Source: Pithys albifrons albifrons
Taxonomy: Eukaryota > Chordata > Aves > Passeriformes > Thamnophilidae
Direction: 5' to 3'
Length of the DNA stretch: 64,000 nt
Assembly: GCF_047495875.1 (NCBI RefSeq)
Contig: NC_092461.1
Span: 51,036,511 to 51,100,510, forward strand
The stretch's first letter is position 1. Each line of letters begins with the position of its first letter. The notes beneath the pieces are model-generated. The model was given only the letters and a program-made list of their open reading frames with translations. It was not told the DNA's origin and made no database searches. Below are positions 26,401-38,214 of this stretch, piece by piece. The translations under genes were made by a program, and so were the position numbers.

Positions 26401-28249
26401 TTTAAATGTTTTAAAAATAATCAGCTAGGCATGCTGGTGACAGATGGTATGGTAAACCCTCACCTGTTAAAGACAATTTTGAGAGTTTCCTGCTTAATGT
26501 AACAACGATATTAACCCTACTCTGTAGAGACCATAGACTTTCTCACTTATGGAAAGACAGGAAGCAGTAGTGCAGAATTTTATAGTAGTCTGTTTTTTTA
26601 TAATTTTTTTCATTCAGACAATATAGAAACATAACTGGCCAGTTTTGTGGTATTTGGTGATGCCATTATTTTTAATGCAAAACGAAATCCCATCTCAATC
26701 AAATGCAAAACCATTTGTCTTTGCTTAGTCTAAGAGATCTTCTAGAGAGTTCACAGTCCCTCACAGTTAAGGCACAACGTACAGCTCCAAATTCACTGGG
26801 CACAGATAAGGACTCGTTGCTGGGTTACCTGACAAAACAGATGTGTCTGTGTGAGGAACACATTCAGTCTTCCAGCTTCTCTGGATAAAAGCTCCACAGT
26901 TATCTGAGATTGGATAAAGATCTGGAAAGGAAGCTCCAAGGAAAGCCTTCTGGCTGCAAAACCAGTTTTGCCAATTACAATCTCATGTTGGGATACTTTA
27001 AACTTATAGTCAGAAAGATATTACCTTACCAGTCAGCTTTGAATAAGCAAGATGAGTAAGTAAAAGGGGAACCAAGAATAGAAAAAACAAGAGTTTTGAC
27101 ATTTGCTGGACGCTTGAAACACCTTAGTTCCCAAGGCATGGATTATTAGAGATACATGAAGTATCACTTATTTCAGGCAGCCCTTCTGTGAAAATCGATT
27201 TGAGTGGAGCTTTTTTTTCTAACTGCATCTCTGGCTGAGCCTTTTCTGTTCTAATTGCATCTCTGCACACCCTAGTCATGCCCATGTAGTTTTCAAGAGG
27301 TATTTATTCACTTTTCCATCTCTGGCATGCTTTGCTTTTGATCAGACTCAGAAGCTTGCAGTTAAGCCAAGGGGATCTCTTCATTTACCTAATTCCCTTT
27401 AAAGGGGATGAACAGTTTCATGCTTTCAGAAGTGTGTTCTTAAAAAATTCCAGCACTTGTGGAAGCTTCTCATGGAATCCCTCCTTTCTTGAGTAAACTC
27501 CCTCTGCAGGAATTTCAGACGTGGCTGCAGCTATTTCCCACACTAAATATCTGCCTCTGTGTACAGCCAAAAATAGGTTACTGATCTTTCATGGTGCCTT
27601 TGGAGACTGAAAGCAGAAGCAAACCCTGCAAATCATCTTGGATATACACCCAGCCACTCACCCACAGAGGGACCATCAGTTGAATCAGCACCTACTCTTT
27701 TGGCTAACTGGCTAAACCTCAGAAAGGCACTGGTCTCCAGGGTCTCTTCAAAAGACACATTAAAGCCTGGCTGGCTGACAGCAAGTCCAAGTTGCAGAAT
27801 CACACCAGAGTTATCTCCCATCCAGGGCTTTACTTGCAGACATAGCTCAAGGCACGACCTCATTAATTAGCTATGTAGGTAAGAACAGCCAGGGAAATAG
27901 TAGTAATGAAAAACAAGCTATGGCAGCCTTTGTCAGAACAGCCTCTGGAGAAAAAAAAAAAGCTCTCATTAAAAACATATTTGGTTTATATTTCACCAGG
28001 TATTTACAATAAGGAATCACTTAACTCAAAGTCTGAGCCTATTGAACAGCCAAGGGGAAATACTGTGTAAAGACTTGCTATCTGTGAAAAAACAGGGAAC
28101 TGTGAGAAGTATGAGTGTGATTTGTGTTGGTAAAAACAAATGGGTTATTTTGGCTCCTATAGTGACATGAGAAAAAACATATGGCCAGCCAATTAAACAA
28201 AAATTCCAACTTACATCCACATGGAGAGATAAACAGGATAGTGTTAAAT
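17481..28249. other. Intergenic region between MTDH and LAPTM4B
   Basis: About 10.8 kb lies between the LAPTM4B promoter and the MTDH 3' end. No conserved exon was recognised. The part at about 18290-18720 has an LTR-like feel, with a G-rich run at 18534-18553 and a GTATGTATAATAG stretch at about 18613-18626, but no polyadenylation signal or paired ends. A minus-strand open frame at 19931-19665 is treated as a low-grade finding. Confidence 0.5.
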
Positions 28250-28598
28250 CACTTATCTCCTATAACTTTGTCAAGGACCACATGAATTATAACAAGGTTG
28301 AACAGTTAAACTTTCCCACATCTAAGGGGAACAGAATTTATGGTGGGGTTATCACTAGGGTTGTAAAAGTAACTTAGCTATAGTGGTATATGCTAAACTG
28401 CTTAACAATGTACTTAGAATGTTTATGCGTGAGTCAAATGAATATGTATGTCGAGACTAAATAAGTGTTAAGAGTTACACTGTGTTTGGGGTGTGATGTT
28501 GAGCAATGCTCGTGTCCCTTGCACCCGGGATGCCGCAATTGCTTTTATAATATAAGTTCAACTGAAAACCTACGAGGTTGAGACTGTTTCTCACAGAA
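28250..28598 (+). mobile_element. Possible LTR remnant
   Basis: This segment ends in a U5-like run: a TTGCACCCGGGATGCCGC motif, a weak AATATAA signal, then GAGACTGTTTCTCACA. That resembles the R-U5 part of avian LTRs. The left limit is a guess, and no target duplication was found. It could be unrelated unique sequence. Confidence 0.3.
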
Positions 28599-30394
28599 CC
28601 ATCTCAAACTAGTCAGTTTTCTCAGCTCATTGTGGCAATCTGGTTCCGAGTGGTCCATGACTTACCTTCTACCATGAACTGAATTAAAAAACTGACCCAA
28701 GTTAAGACATCACTTGATGCTACAATTAAGACAGAAAATGTATTTGCTTTGAGCTGCAGATGTTCCTAAGAATTTTTTTTAAGAGCTTTGCATGAAACCC
28801 TGAAACCATGAGTTTCACGTTAAGAGTTGTAAATGCATTTTTCCTTTCCAGAATACACCAACATTAAAGACATAACAATTTCAGTAAAGAAACCAATTTT
28901 CAGTGCACTAGAAACCTTCACCTTGGTCCTATTAGCCTGAAATTTAAAAGAGCAGAAGTTCAAGTTTCCTCAACTGAAGAGACCCACTACAGAGACCAGA
29001 CAATTTTAGTAATTCAACCGTTTCAGTAGGAACAACCTGTGAGCCATTAACAATGTGATATAAATTACAGGTAACAGTGATTTCCACCCCCTATCCAGGA
29101 GAAAATAGAAGTAATCCCACTTTGTTTCCAACATCCATCCCAAATAGCAGCAGTTCTGTTAGCCCTGCAGTGAATAAAATCCATTGTGTTACCACACTAT
29201 TTTCAAGTTAAAAACTACTGGTCATGCAGCCTTCCCTGGTCCTTTCGCCCACCCAAATTCACTTGGCTGATACTCTTAATTCTTAAACTAAGCAATTCAC
29301 TCAGAATTTTAACTGTAAAATATTTTTAGCAGAATATTTTAAGAAGTAATTCAATTTTTTAGTTTGTTCCCCCCCCTCCTTCCATTTACAGCAAAACAAT
29401 GGAGAAATCTTTCAGTACTGGCCTGAAAAACTACAACTGCTCTTCATTGGTACTCAGCAGTCACCAGGAGGAGACTCGCAGGTACAAATGGCTGCGAGAG
29501 ACCTGCATTTTTAACACCTGAAAACTTGACTGGAAATGAGGTTGAGTTCAAGGCAAAACACCCCTGATTAATAATAGATAAAAGTCTGCTTAAACCAAGT
29601 ACTCTGAGGTCTGCACTTTTCAAAAGCCTGTTCACAGGACAATCCTGTGGCTAGGAGCTATTAACAGGGCAGTTTCAAATCAGATACAATTCAGGTACAA
29701 CACAACAATACTAGAAGTATTTCTATAAATTTTGAAATGTTTTTAATATGTACATTCTTTCTTAGTAAATATTAAAGTAGTGCTCTTCTTTTGCACTTTT
29801 TTCTTTAGACTTCTAAAAGGGCAACAGAAATACAGTTTTCACCACCCTCCAAATCAACGCAGTTACCTTTGTAACAAGCACATATGAATTCTGTACACCT
29901 TTCCCTCCCCACAAAAGAAATAAAAATATGCCATGACTATCCAATTACACATCATCACAACTTTAAATTACACATACAAATAATTCCAGAGTATTTAGAA
30001 AAAACCAACATACTGGATTTATGAAACCATTCCATGCATTCAAAAAAAAAAAAAAGAAAAAATTAAGTTTCTTTAAATGGTGTTTTTTTGCTCTATCCAA
30101 GTACCAAAATCTGAATTCAGTGTATCATTAAGACTAACCACTGCTTGAGTCATAGAAACATGACAGTACACAGATAACCAAGCTTCTATTTATAGACAAT
30201 ATGATATACAGTTACTACCTCTTTAATGAATGTCAAATAAAGCAAGTTTTGCTTTCTAAGACATTGAAACTGCACATTAAGAAAACAGTAAGAGGTGCTG
30301 CTAAATAGGCAACATTTTGAAAGGAAAGCTATGTATTTATATGATCCTGCTTGGCAATAGCAGTTAATTAGCAGGGTTCCTATGTTTAAGGTAA
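28599..30394. other. MTDH 3' flank or distal 3' UTR
   Basis: AT-rich sequence downstream of MTDH. The true end of the transcript cannot be fixed from sequence. Weak ATTAAA signals on the minus strand (for example near 29742 and 30222) leave open that the longest MTDH 3' UTR reaches this far. No other feature was seen. Confidence 0.35.
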
Positions 30395-32490
30395 TTTATT
30401 TCTTTTTCCAGAATGACAACCTATTCAAGAGCTAGCACTTACTAACCCAGAAATATCAATGATTTCATATTCAAGAGTAAAAAAAAAAAGAATTTATGCA
30501 GTGAAAGCCCTTTGGGGCAATCTCTTTCATTACATAAAATCTTTGTATTTTCTACAAAAGAGGCTCGTAGCACAACATACAGATTGGAAACAGACACTTC
30601 AGACATACATTAAAAACCTGAATTCAAAGGGTATTCTTTTTAACCGTTACTATGAAGACGAGTAAAATTATATTTACATGCAAAGGACGCTGCATGATTT
30701 CATAATATCCTATTTTTCATGTTTGCCTTAAGATACTCCTTGAAAAGCTGTACTTCAGTTCTATATTTATTTTACATGAATCTTGACAGATATCACTCTC
30801 AAGCATTATTCCCTCCCAGTAAATAAATCAATACTGTCAATATGCTCAATTTATTTTAACAAATCAATTCAGAGTGTCATATGTTCCTGATATACAGGGG
30901 TTAATACCTGTGCAAGTTAGTATCCATTTATTAGGAAAGCTCTCCATTAGCAAGGTGCATTTTCAGTACAATTAAATCCAGCTTGCTGCATTGTCTCTTC
31001 TTGCCCTGCAGTACTGTCCAACTGCACTTGAGTACAGTGAGAGTACAAGATGGTTGATCAGTACCATTCATTACAGCTGTTAATAATTCTGTTTGTGCCA
31101 CAACACCAGAAGCCAATCATTTGAAAAGCAATCTTGGCTCTTTTTTAACTGAATTTACCAGGTGATGTTAATTACCATCCTTATCAAACAGATTTTTGTA
31201 GAGGCTATTTACAGTGTACATGACTGAGCATGCACCTTACAGACACAAACACTTTTGCCAGTTCTATACCATGTCATTACACAGTGCCTGAAAATGACAA
31301 CACATCTTAAACACCATTTTAAATAACAGTTTCAAGCGGGAAATGGTCTTTAATTTACAACTGCTATACTTGCATTATTTTATTTTTTTTTTAATATAAA
31401 AACACTAACTCCTGTCCAGAAGTCTAGACACATTCTACATACTACAGGTTAAGGCAGTAAAAAAATGTGTTCCTGATAACTGGTCTTGACAATGTCAATT
31501 AAAGCTGTCTGAAGCTACTCCAGTTCTCCAACAGATCTTTGAAATCCCAAATAATTTGTGAGTGAGAGTCACTTTGCTTTCTTCAGAGTTTTAGTAATAG
31601 AGACATAACAGAATTTGGCATGGTAAGTTAACAAGTGTTAAGGGAAGGAAACATTTGATTTCAGTTCATTCCATGAGTTTAAAAACTGAAAGTATAAAGT
31701 TTTAGATAGGATTCTGAATCAACCAAGAACTGTAGGGAATGAAGGAGAAAACCAATTTTATGCACATTACTGCATTCTTAAAAATATACTGTTATCTTCA
31801 ATAATTCAAGTAAGGTAGTAGATATTACAAAAAATAACTTCATGAACCATACTAAAGTTTCAAATCACATTCTCAAACTTTAAACCCCAAGCAGTTTTAT
31901 TGTGTTAACTTCATATAATAAACCATGAAGATCTGACTGAACAAATGGTTAATGATTCCTGTAACAGCTAGCAGACTTGCTAACCAACTTACTGTAAAGA
32001 TATGGCAGATTATGTATTGAATCAAAGCACTTTGATTTAGGCATGAAACAAATTCAGATGGTTGACATTCTGTGCTTCGAATACCTCACTCATAAGAGAG
32101 GCAAGAAACACCCACTACTGTACAGACAATTGTTTTTTACAGAAAACCCTTCCTTGAAATAAATCTTTTATCCACAGCTGTAGATGAGAGTATAATCTGT
32201 TGTAAACAGGGCACTGTGTTGTAAAACCAGTTTATTTTTAATTAAGATCTCTCTCCAAAAGTTGGAAAAACAGACTCTTCAGAACGTCTTTCAAATGTAG
32301 CATGTTCTGTTTGTTACATCATAAAGTTACTTTCATTTGATTCCTTTTTAAAGATGTTTGTGTTCACAGCAGTTCTGTTTTTAAAAATTGTTTGAAATTT
32401 ATATAAAATCCTGTACATGTTCACAAATTATTGCATAAACAGCATTATCTTCATGACAATATTCAGCAACACATGTCCATCTCAGGAACT
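30395..32490 (-). other. MTDH: MTDH 3' UTR (extent uncertain)
   Basis: This AT-rich sequence follows the MTDH stop codon. On the minus strand, AATAAA signals occur at about 31378-31383, 30927-30932, 30850-30855, 30766-30771 and 30395-30400, so several polyadenylation sites are possible. Mammalian MTDH also has a long 3' UTR with more than one end. The left boundary given is the most distal AATAAA I saw, not a mapped end. Confidence 0.5.
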
Positions 32491-32561
32491 TCACGTTTCC
32501 CTTCTTGCTTTTTTCTTCTTTTTAACCTGTTTGGGGGATTCCCAGCTTTCTTCAGACTTTG
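32491..32561 (-). CDS. MTDH: MTDH exon 12, coding part
   Basis: This exon encodes the last 22 residues, including SWESPKQ and the basic tail KKKKKARRET, then TGA at 32493-32491. The acceptor is TTTTTTAG. It starts in phase 1, completing a Thr codon begun in exon 11. The basic tail is one of the known nuclear localisation signals of the family. Confidence 0.95.
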
Positions 32562-34154
32562 CTAAAAAACAAAACATAACTATAGTGTTAGGACTGAGAA
32601 CATTTACACAAATTGACTTTTAAAATCATGGATAGCACACACCATATTATTAAGTAATTCAGAACAATCAACTTGAGGTTTTATTCACCTGCTTCTCCCA
32701 AATAGTTTAAATACATCTAAACCAACATTTGCAAATCTCAACCTATTTTTTTACCCCACAAGCACAGAGTGATACACAACAAAGGTCATTAATTTTGCAA
32801 ATGTAGTATTTACGAAAGAGTCACTGTTATTCTCTGGCTAACGAAAATTAACGTACATGTACACAATCGACATTAAAAGCTCCCTTTTACCAGATTACAC
32901 TGTTTTTAGTCATTATATATGTGACATGTCAGAAGAGTACTTTTAAAAATAATGAACTATGCAAAGATGCAGTTAGATGGAATGCGTAATTCAATCAGGA
33001 AGCACTATGTTCTTCTAATAAAACAGCTTGCCTTAAAATATGCTGGCTGCCAAAAGTGGTGAAACAGGTATAGTATTGTATACACTGAATGCAAGAGATG
33101 TTCTTTCAATTGCCAATACATGAATCAGTCACAAAAGAGTTCATATTTTAGAACCAGAACAAGAAGTCATCAGCTGACACACTGACTTGAAAGATTCCAT
33201 TGTTTCATGTATTCAGAACCAAGAAACCAATTACTGCAGTTGAACGAGACTGTTACTATGAAGACATCATGTTTCTTCTGCAGTCATTACAAACTCATTT
33301 AGCACTTCAGTGCTTAGCCAGGAACTTATTACAGATTGTCAGTATTTATTAATTTTATTAAAAGTCTGATTCAAAACAACAGGGGTTTTTTAAGCAATGC
33401 CTTTCACATCCTGACTTCCCTTCTAATTTTCCCATCTTGCTGTGTGAGTACTTCAGTTAACAAGCACTTTTGCACAGTGCAGCAAGAGGGTACATTTGAC
33501 AGCTTTGGGCACAGCACATTTTCAAAAAACAATATACCTGCAGGAATTCAGCCTGATTTATGTGCTGCTAAGCTACAACTGAAAAATGAGAGCATCACCC
33601 AATACCATTCTATTCCCATATAAGCTACAGTTTTCCTCCATGAATACATAGAAGCATATAGGAAAAGATGCTAATGAACTAAGTTGAGGAGTCAAAAAAA
33701 CCCAGCAGGTTGAAACTTGAATTGTTAGTAATTTTTTTCCTAAGTTTTGGTAGCTAAATATCCTGTCAACTGCTACGTCAGTAGCCATCTGTTCTCCACT
33801 GCAGGCTCACAGGCAGGTCTTTGAAACAGTGCTGGCAGAACTCCTTAGTCGCAGCATGGAGCTCCAGTCCTCATGGATGGATCCAAATGTCTGTTCAGGA
33901 CTGGACAAGCCCAACAGACATTTTTAGTCATTCAAGCCTATGAAGCCAGTTTCTCCTCACAATGAAAAGAAATATATCAAAGTGCTTCAATGGGAGTTTT
34001 AAACATGGCAGGATGTACAAATGAGATACACACGTATCCTGATATGGCACTCTAAAACTGAAAGCCCAGGGCAAAGCATTCTGACTATATAAGGCTCTAT
34101 GAGGAAAATCCACACCCAAATTCAGACAAATAAACTGCACTGAGAGATACTTAC

Positions 34155-34311
34155 TCTGTGGAGGAGGCACACTGTTTTGCTTAATACTGGGACTAGAAAC
34201 ATCTGTCTCTTGCAGCATCTGTGGCACTTGGGAAGTGATCTTGTCAGAATTGCTCTCTGATACAATTACAGATGGCTCAGTAGACACAGCAAGTGAAGGA
34301 GGCTCCTCAGA
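34155..34311 (-). CDS. MTDH: MTDH exon 11
   Basis: 157 bases, entering in phase 0 and leaving in phase 1. The product contains STEPSVIVSES, SQVPQMLQETD and KQNSVPPPQ, which match the C-terminal region of MTDH. The acceptor is CTCAAATAG, with a weak pyrimidine tract, and the donor is a strong GTAAGT. The first nine residues differ most from mammals. Confidence 0.92.
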
Positions 34312-37300
34312 CTATTTGAGAAACAACAAAAGATTCCGAAAGTTTTTAAAGTCATACAGTAAATACTCTTATAGGCTGTTATTTTGGCAGTATACTTATA
34401 CAGCTGCTGAGAAGATGGCATTGAAAAAATCAAGCCAACATTAAAATCCTTCAAAATTTTAAACTGAGGCTGTAATAATACTCTGACTGCCATCTAGTGT
34501 CAACGTTTTTAGTTGCATACAAGCAAAGATAAACCACACAAATTAATTCTTAAAATACATGACATGCAAAGAAAGGGAGAACAATCTAGAAATCACCAAG
34601 ATCCTAAAAAGATTCTAGAACACCTATTCATGAGAGATGTAAGACAGTGACATGCACGCATTTCGTTGCAAGGCAAACAGGCAAGATACACAGGCCCAAA
34701 TACACAACTCAAACCCCACATAAATAAAACTTTTATTTAAAAAGGATTTGCATTCGTTCCTATCAACTGCTCAAAATACTGTATGCTTATATTAGAACAA
34801 CAAACATTTGCAAGAGCAGTCAGCAAGTATTTCAGTGGAAACTACTGCAGAAATAACTGCCAAGATACTCATAGTATTTTCCAATTATCTACTCGATTTT
34901 GAAGGTTCCCACTAGAGAAAAGATGTAACTGTACTCTGGTGTGTAGCATTTATTGTAATTAAAATTACAGCAAAAGAGAACTCACAATATACAAAAGAGC
35001 AAAAAGATGCAATTTTTTTATCATATACTAAGAAAGAAATTAAACAGCTTTAATTGAAAAAATGAACACATGAATTTAGAGAATAGCAGTTCTCTAACCT
35101 TTTATGAATAGCTTGCTCTACCCTTACACATCAACTGAAACAAGTTTTTTTTAATAACTAAAATTGCGGAACTTCTAATCTACTGAAAAATTAACCTCAA
35201 GTATTTTTTATATATCAACCATGCTGATAAAATGCACTCCCATCCTATAGGAATTCCAAGCTTGCCTAATTTCAGTGTTGCTTAATGGTTAGCAATCATG
35301 AGCTACACAAACAAATGAGTTTTAACACAATGAACTGTGGTTTCTAAAACAAAAGGAGGACTTAAAGCTTCTAGTGCAAGGTAATCAATTCAGGCAACTG
35401 GTATCACAGTTTTGTTAGGACAGAGTCACACCTACCAACAGGTAGAGCAACTCAATTAAGACTAATAGCTCAGCTGTCTCAGGTTGACTGAAAAACATGT
35501 TGCAGCTTGAATGTTACATCATGCAGCATTACTGCAAATGTAATGACATAGGTACATACAGCACTATCTGAACATTTTTCCAGATACTTCCATCTAAATT
35601 TTGGATACAGGAAAGTGGGGAGGGATACCAAACATTAAAAACTGGGTACTACTCTTTTCTAGGATATTCTCTGTTAACAAATCTGTTCAGAAAGGAGACC
35701 TTAAACAATGAATAAAGCCTATTTGTTAATATAGTTATATGACTAATTCCACAATTTAGCAATGAAGTAGTAACTTGTCAAATCATTACAAAAGAAGGAT
35801 TTTCAAAGATATCTCTTAATTTAAAACCTGTGCCTGTTGATAAAATGCAAAATGATTAAATAAAGCTCAATGTATATCATGGGGAAAACAGTGTTATGTG
35901 AAACAGAAGTGTTCAACATTCATCTCTTTTTGGTGTCTATGAGGATATACTGAATAATAACTTATTTGTACTCAGTTTATTTTTCCTTATATTCGGTTCT
36001 CATGTTTTGGAGCATGTGCTTAAGACTAGATTACCTACTTTGAAAACTCGAGTCATCCATTTCACACATCAGTCACAGGCTGTTTCTAAAACTTTTTGGA
36101 ACAGCCAAGTCAAATAATATTGGAAGGCATCTTTGCACAGGTGAAATTTCAATGAAGCCAAATCTGATGGCAAGGAGACCTGATAAAGACTGACAGACCA
36201 TCTACATTGTCAGATACAATTCCCAAGCTGTCCTTTACCAACTCCAATTCAAGAGAAAGTTAATAATAGTTTTGTTTGTCATGTGCCCTCACAAGAAGTT
36301 TAATACAGACTATCTCGTGTTTCACAGTCACCACTGACACAGATATACGTAGGCACATATGTGAATAGATTGGATTTGAGATTCAAGAGCAACAGGAGCC
36401 CTTATGCCCACCAGAAATAGTGCACTGTGGGTCTCCATCCGATGCTGATGCCATCAAATCACCTAGGAAGTTTGGTACGATTGTAAACACTAATGAATTG
36501 AGGAAAGTCTTCTGGAATTGGGCTTGTATTTTGGCCGTGTCAACAGCTTGTGAGAAAAAAAAAATCTAACTGTTGATATATATTTCAAATCAATTTAGAT
36601 TTCTGAACAGTAAAAGATATAGCCTTTTGGGATGCATGAGTGCACCTCTTTATAATGTAAAAACCCCCCACCTTGATGTCACAACCCGAGTCCTCTGTCT
36701 ACACATTTTCACCTAAAGCCTCTAAAATGAAACAATATCTTTTCTTCTAAGTTTTTTTTTAAAAAAACCAAACAAAATCCACACACTGACAGGAATAAAG
36801 CCACTTGCACACACACAGGCAAGTGTCTTTTCAACTACAGCTTCAAGAAGTCACCACAAAAACCAGCTATGCACTGTTCAGATAGACCAGGTAGCTGTTG
36901 CTAACCTCGAATAAAGGTTGAACAGCTCTAAACTAAGTAATTGTAGTAAAGTTCTACTTTGATGTACGGTATTTACAGTAAGCCTTACGTATGTCTGAAT
37001 GAATGTGCTTGTCAAGACATTTTCAACACCCTTCTGTACTTTTTCTTTGTTGACCTGCATCCTCTTGTAAAAGATTTCATTCTAGTATTTTCATTTGAAT
37101 CTCAAGACCTTGTTGTCCTTACAAAACTAATGCTTACCAATTAAAAATTAAAACAGCATTTTGACATACACTCTTGGGTACCAAACTGCTGCCTCACTTG
37201 TATTGTTCACTCTTTATTGAACATAAAAATCAATACCACTATAAATATTAAACACTTTACACCTCCTCCATGCTTTGTAGAGTAGCAGTATCAGAGAAAG

Positions 37301-37492
37301 CTGCTATCTGGAGAATGATTAAAAAAGAACTTGTGTTCTCTAGAGTATGTTTCAACTGTGAGCTGAAGCAAACAGTTTGTGAACTGATTCAAATAAAAAC
37401 TTTTCTTATTGAGTCATTAAGGTCAGTACAGCTATAAAACCCCCCAATTTTAGACAGCATTTAAGTCAGAACATAGTAAGTTACTAACACGT
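34312..37492 (-). other. MTDH: MTDH intron 10, downstream part
   Basis: AT-rich intron between the proviral 3' LTR and exon 11. No exon or recognisable repeat was seen. Confidence 0.6.
37488..37492. repeat. Target site duplication CACGT, left copy
   Basis: Five bases next to the 3' LTR that match 44429-44433 exactly. Five-base duplications are usual for ERVL-type integrases. Confidence 0.9.
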
Positions 37493-38123
37493 TGTGCTGG
37501 TTTGAAGGTGAACCAGCAAGGGAAAATGAACTCACCACGAGAGAGATTATAAGTCAGAGCTAAAATTTAATAATAATATTACAATAACAACACTGATACA
37601 CAAGGGAAATTGCTTTCAACTCACAATACCCCAGCAGTATAACCCAGTGTCCTGGGGCACAAACCCAAGGGGGGTTTGTTTGCCCTTGTGCTGAGACCCC
37701 TGTGGCTCCCCCAAGTCCAGAGCAAAAGGAAAAGAAAAACCTGTTGGTGCAGGCGAGGGCTGTGGTCTGGGCGAGAGTGGTGATCTCCTGCTGTCGAGGT
37801 CCTGCTGCTGCTCTGGATCCGACGAGAAGGTTCCCGAGGTCTTCTTACCCACCACTTATGTACCCTCAGGGAGCACTCAGTCCCTCCCCCTGGGCGGGGA
37901 CTCACACAATGGGTGATTAACTCTGGGAGCCAGGGGTTGTTGAGCTGTTGATGGCCCATTAGCAGCTCCGCCCCCCTCAGGCTGGGTGTGAAGGTGATAA
38001 TGGCTCCCTGGGCAGCTGCTGCTAATGGCCCATTGTCCTTGGGGAATGAATAGAGGGGGTGGAATACACAGGTTTGATCACCACCACACAGGGTTAGCTG
38101 GTCCCTCCAGCTGAACTAGGACA
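37493..38123 (-). repeat. Proviral 3' LTR (631 bp)
   Basis: Identical to the 5' LTR apart from one extra G (GAAGGTGATAA against GAAGTGATAA on the plus strand). An ATTAAA polyadenylation signal on the minus strand lies at 37571-37566, near the LTR end. Open frames of 60-112 codons inside it are duplicated exactly in the other LTR and are not genes. Confidence 0.97.
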
Positions 38124-38145
38124 TTATCCACCCCTTATTCCACTC
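38124..38145 (-). promoter_or_regulatory. Candidate polypurine tract
   Basis: Immediately before the 3' LTR, the minus strand reads GGAATAAGGGGTGGATAA. This is purine-rich with a few T interruptions, in the place where plus-strand DNA synthesis is primed. A second run with five Gs lies at about 38163-38178. Confidence 0.6.
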
Positions 38146-38214
38146 CATCTAGTCATTCCCAAATTAACCCCCTTTTTACCTATACATATATATACACATA
38201 TATACAATGAAACA

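Noticed and set aside
37616..37959. Open frames of 72-112 codons inside the LTR
   Set aside because: The same frames recur exactly in the other LTR, and they cover U3/R regulatory sequence with no recognisable protein.
38124..38214. Search for env between pol and the 3' LTR
   Set aside because: Only about 91 bases are available, occupied by the purine-rich priming region.
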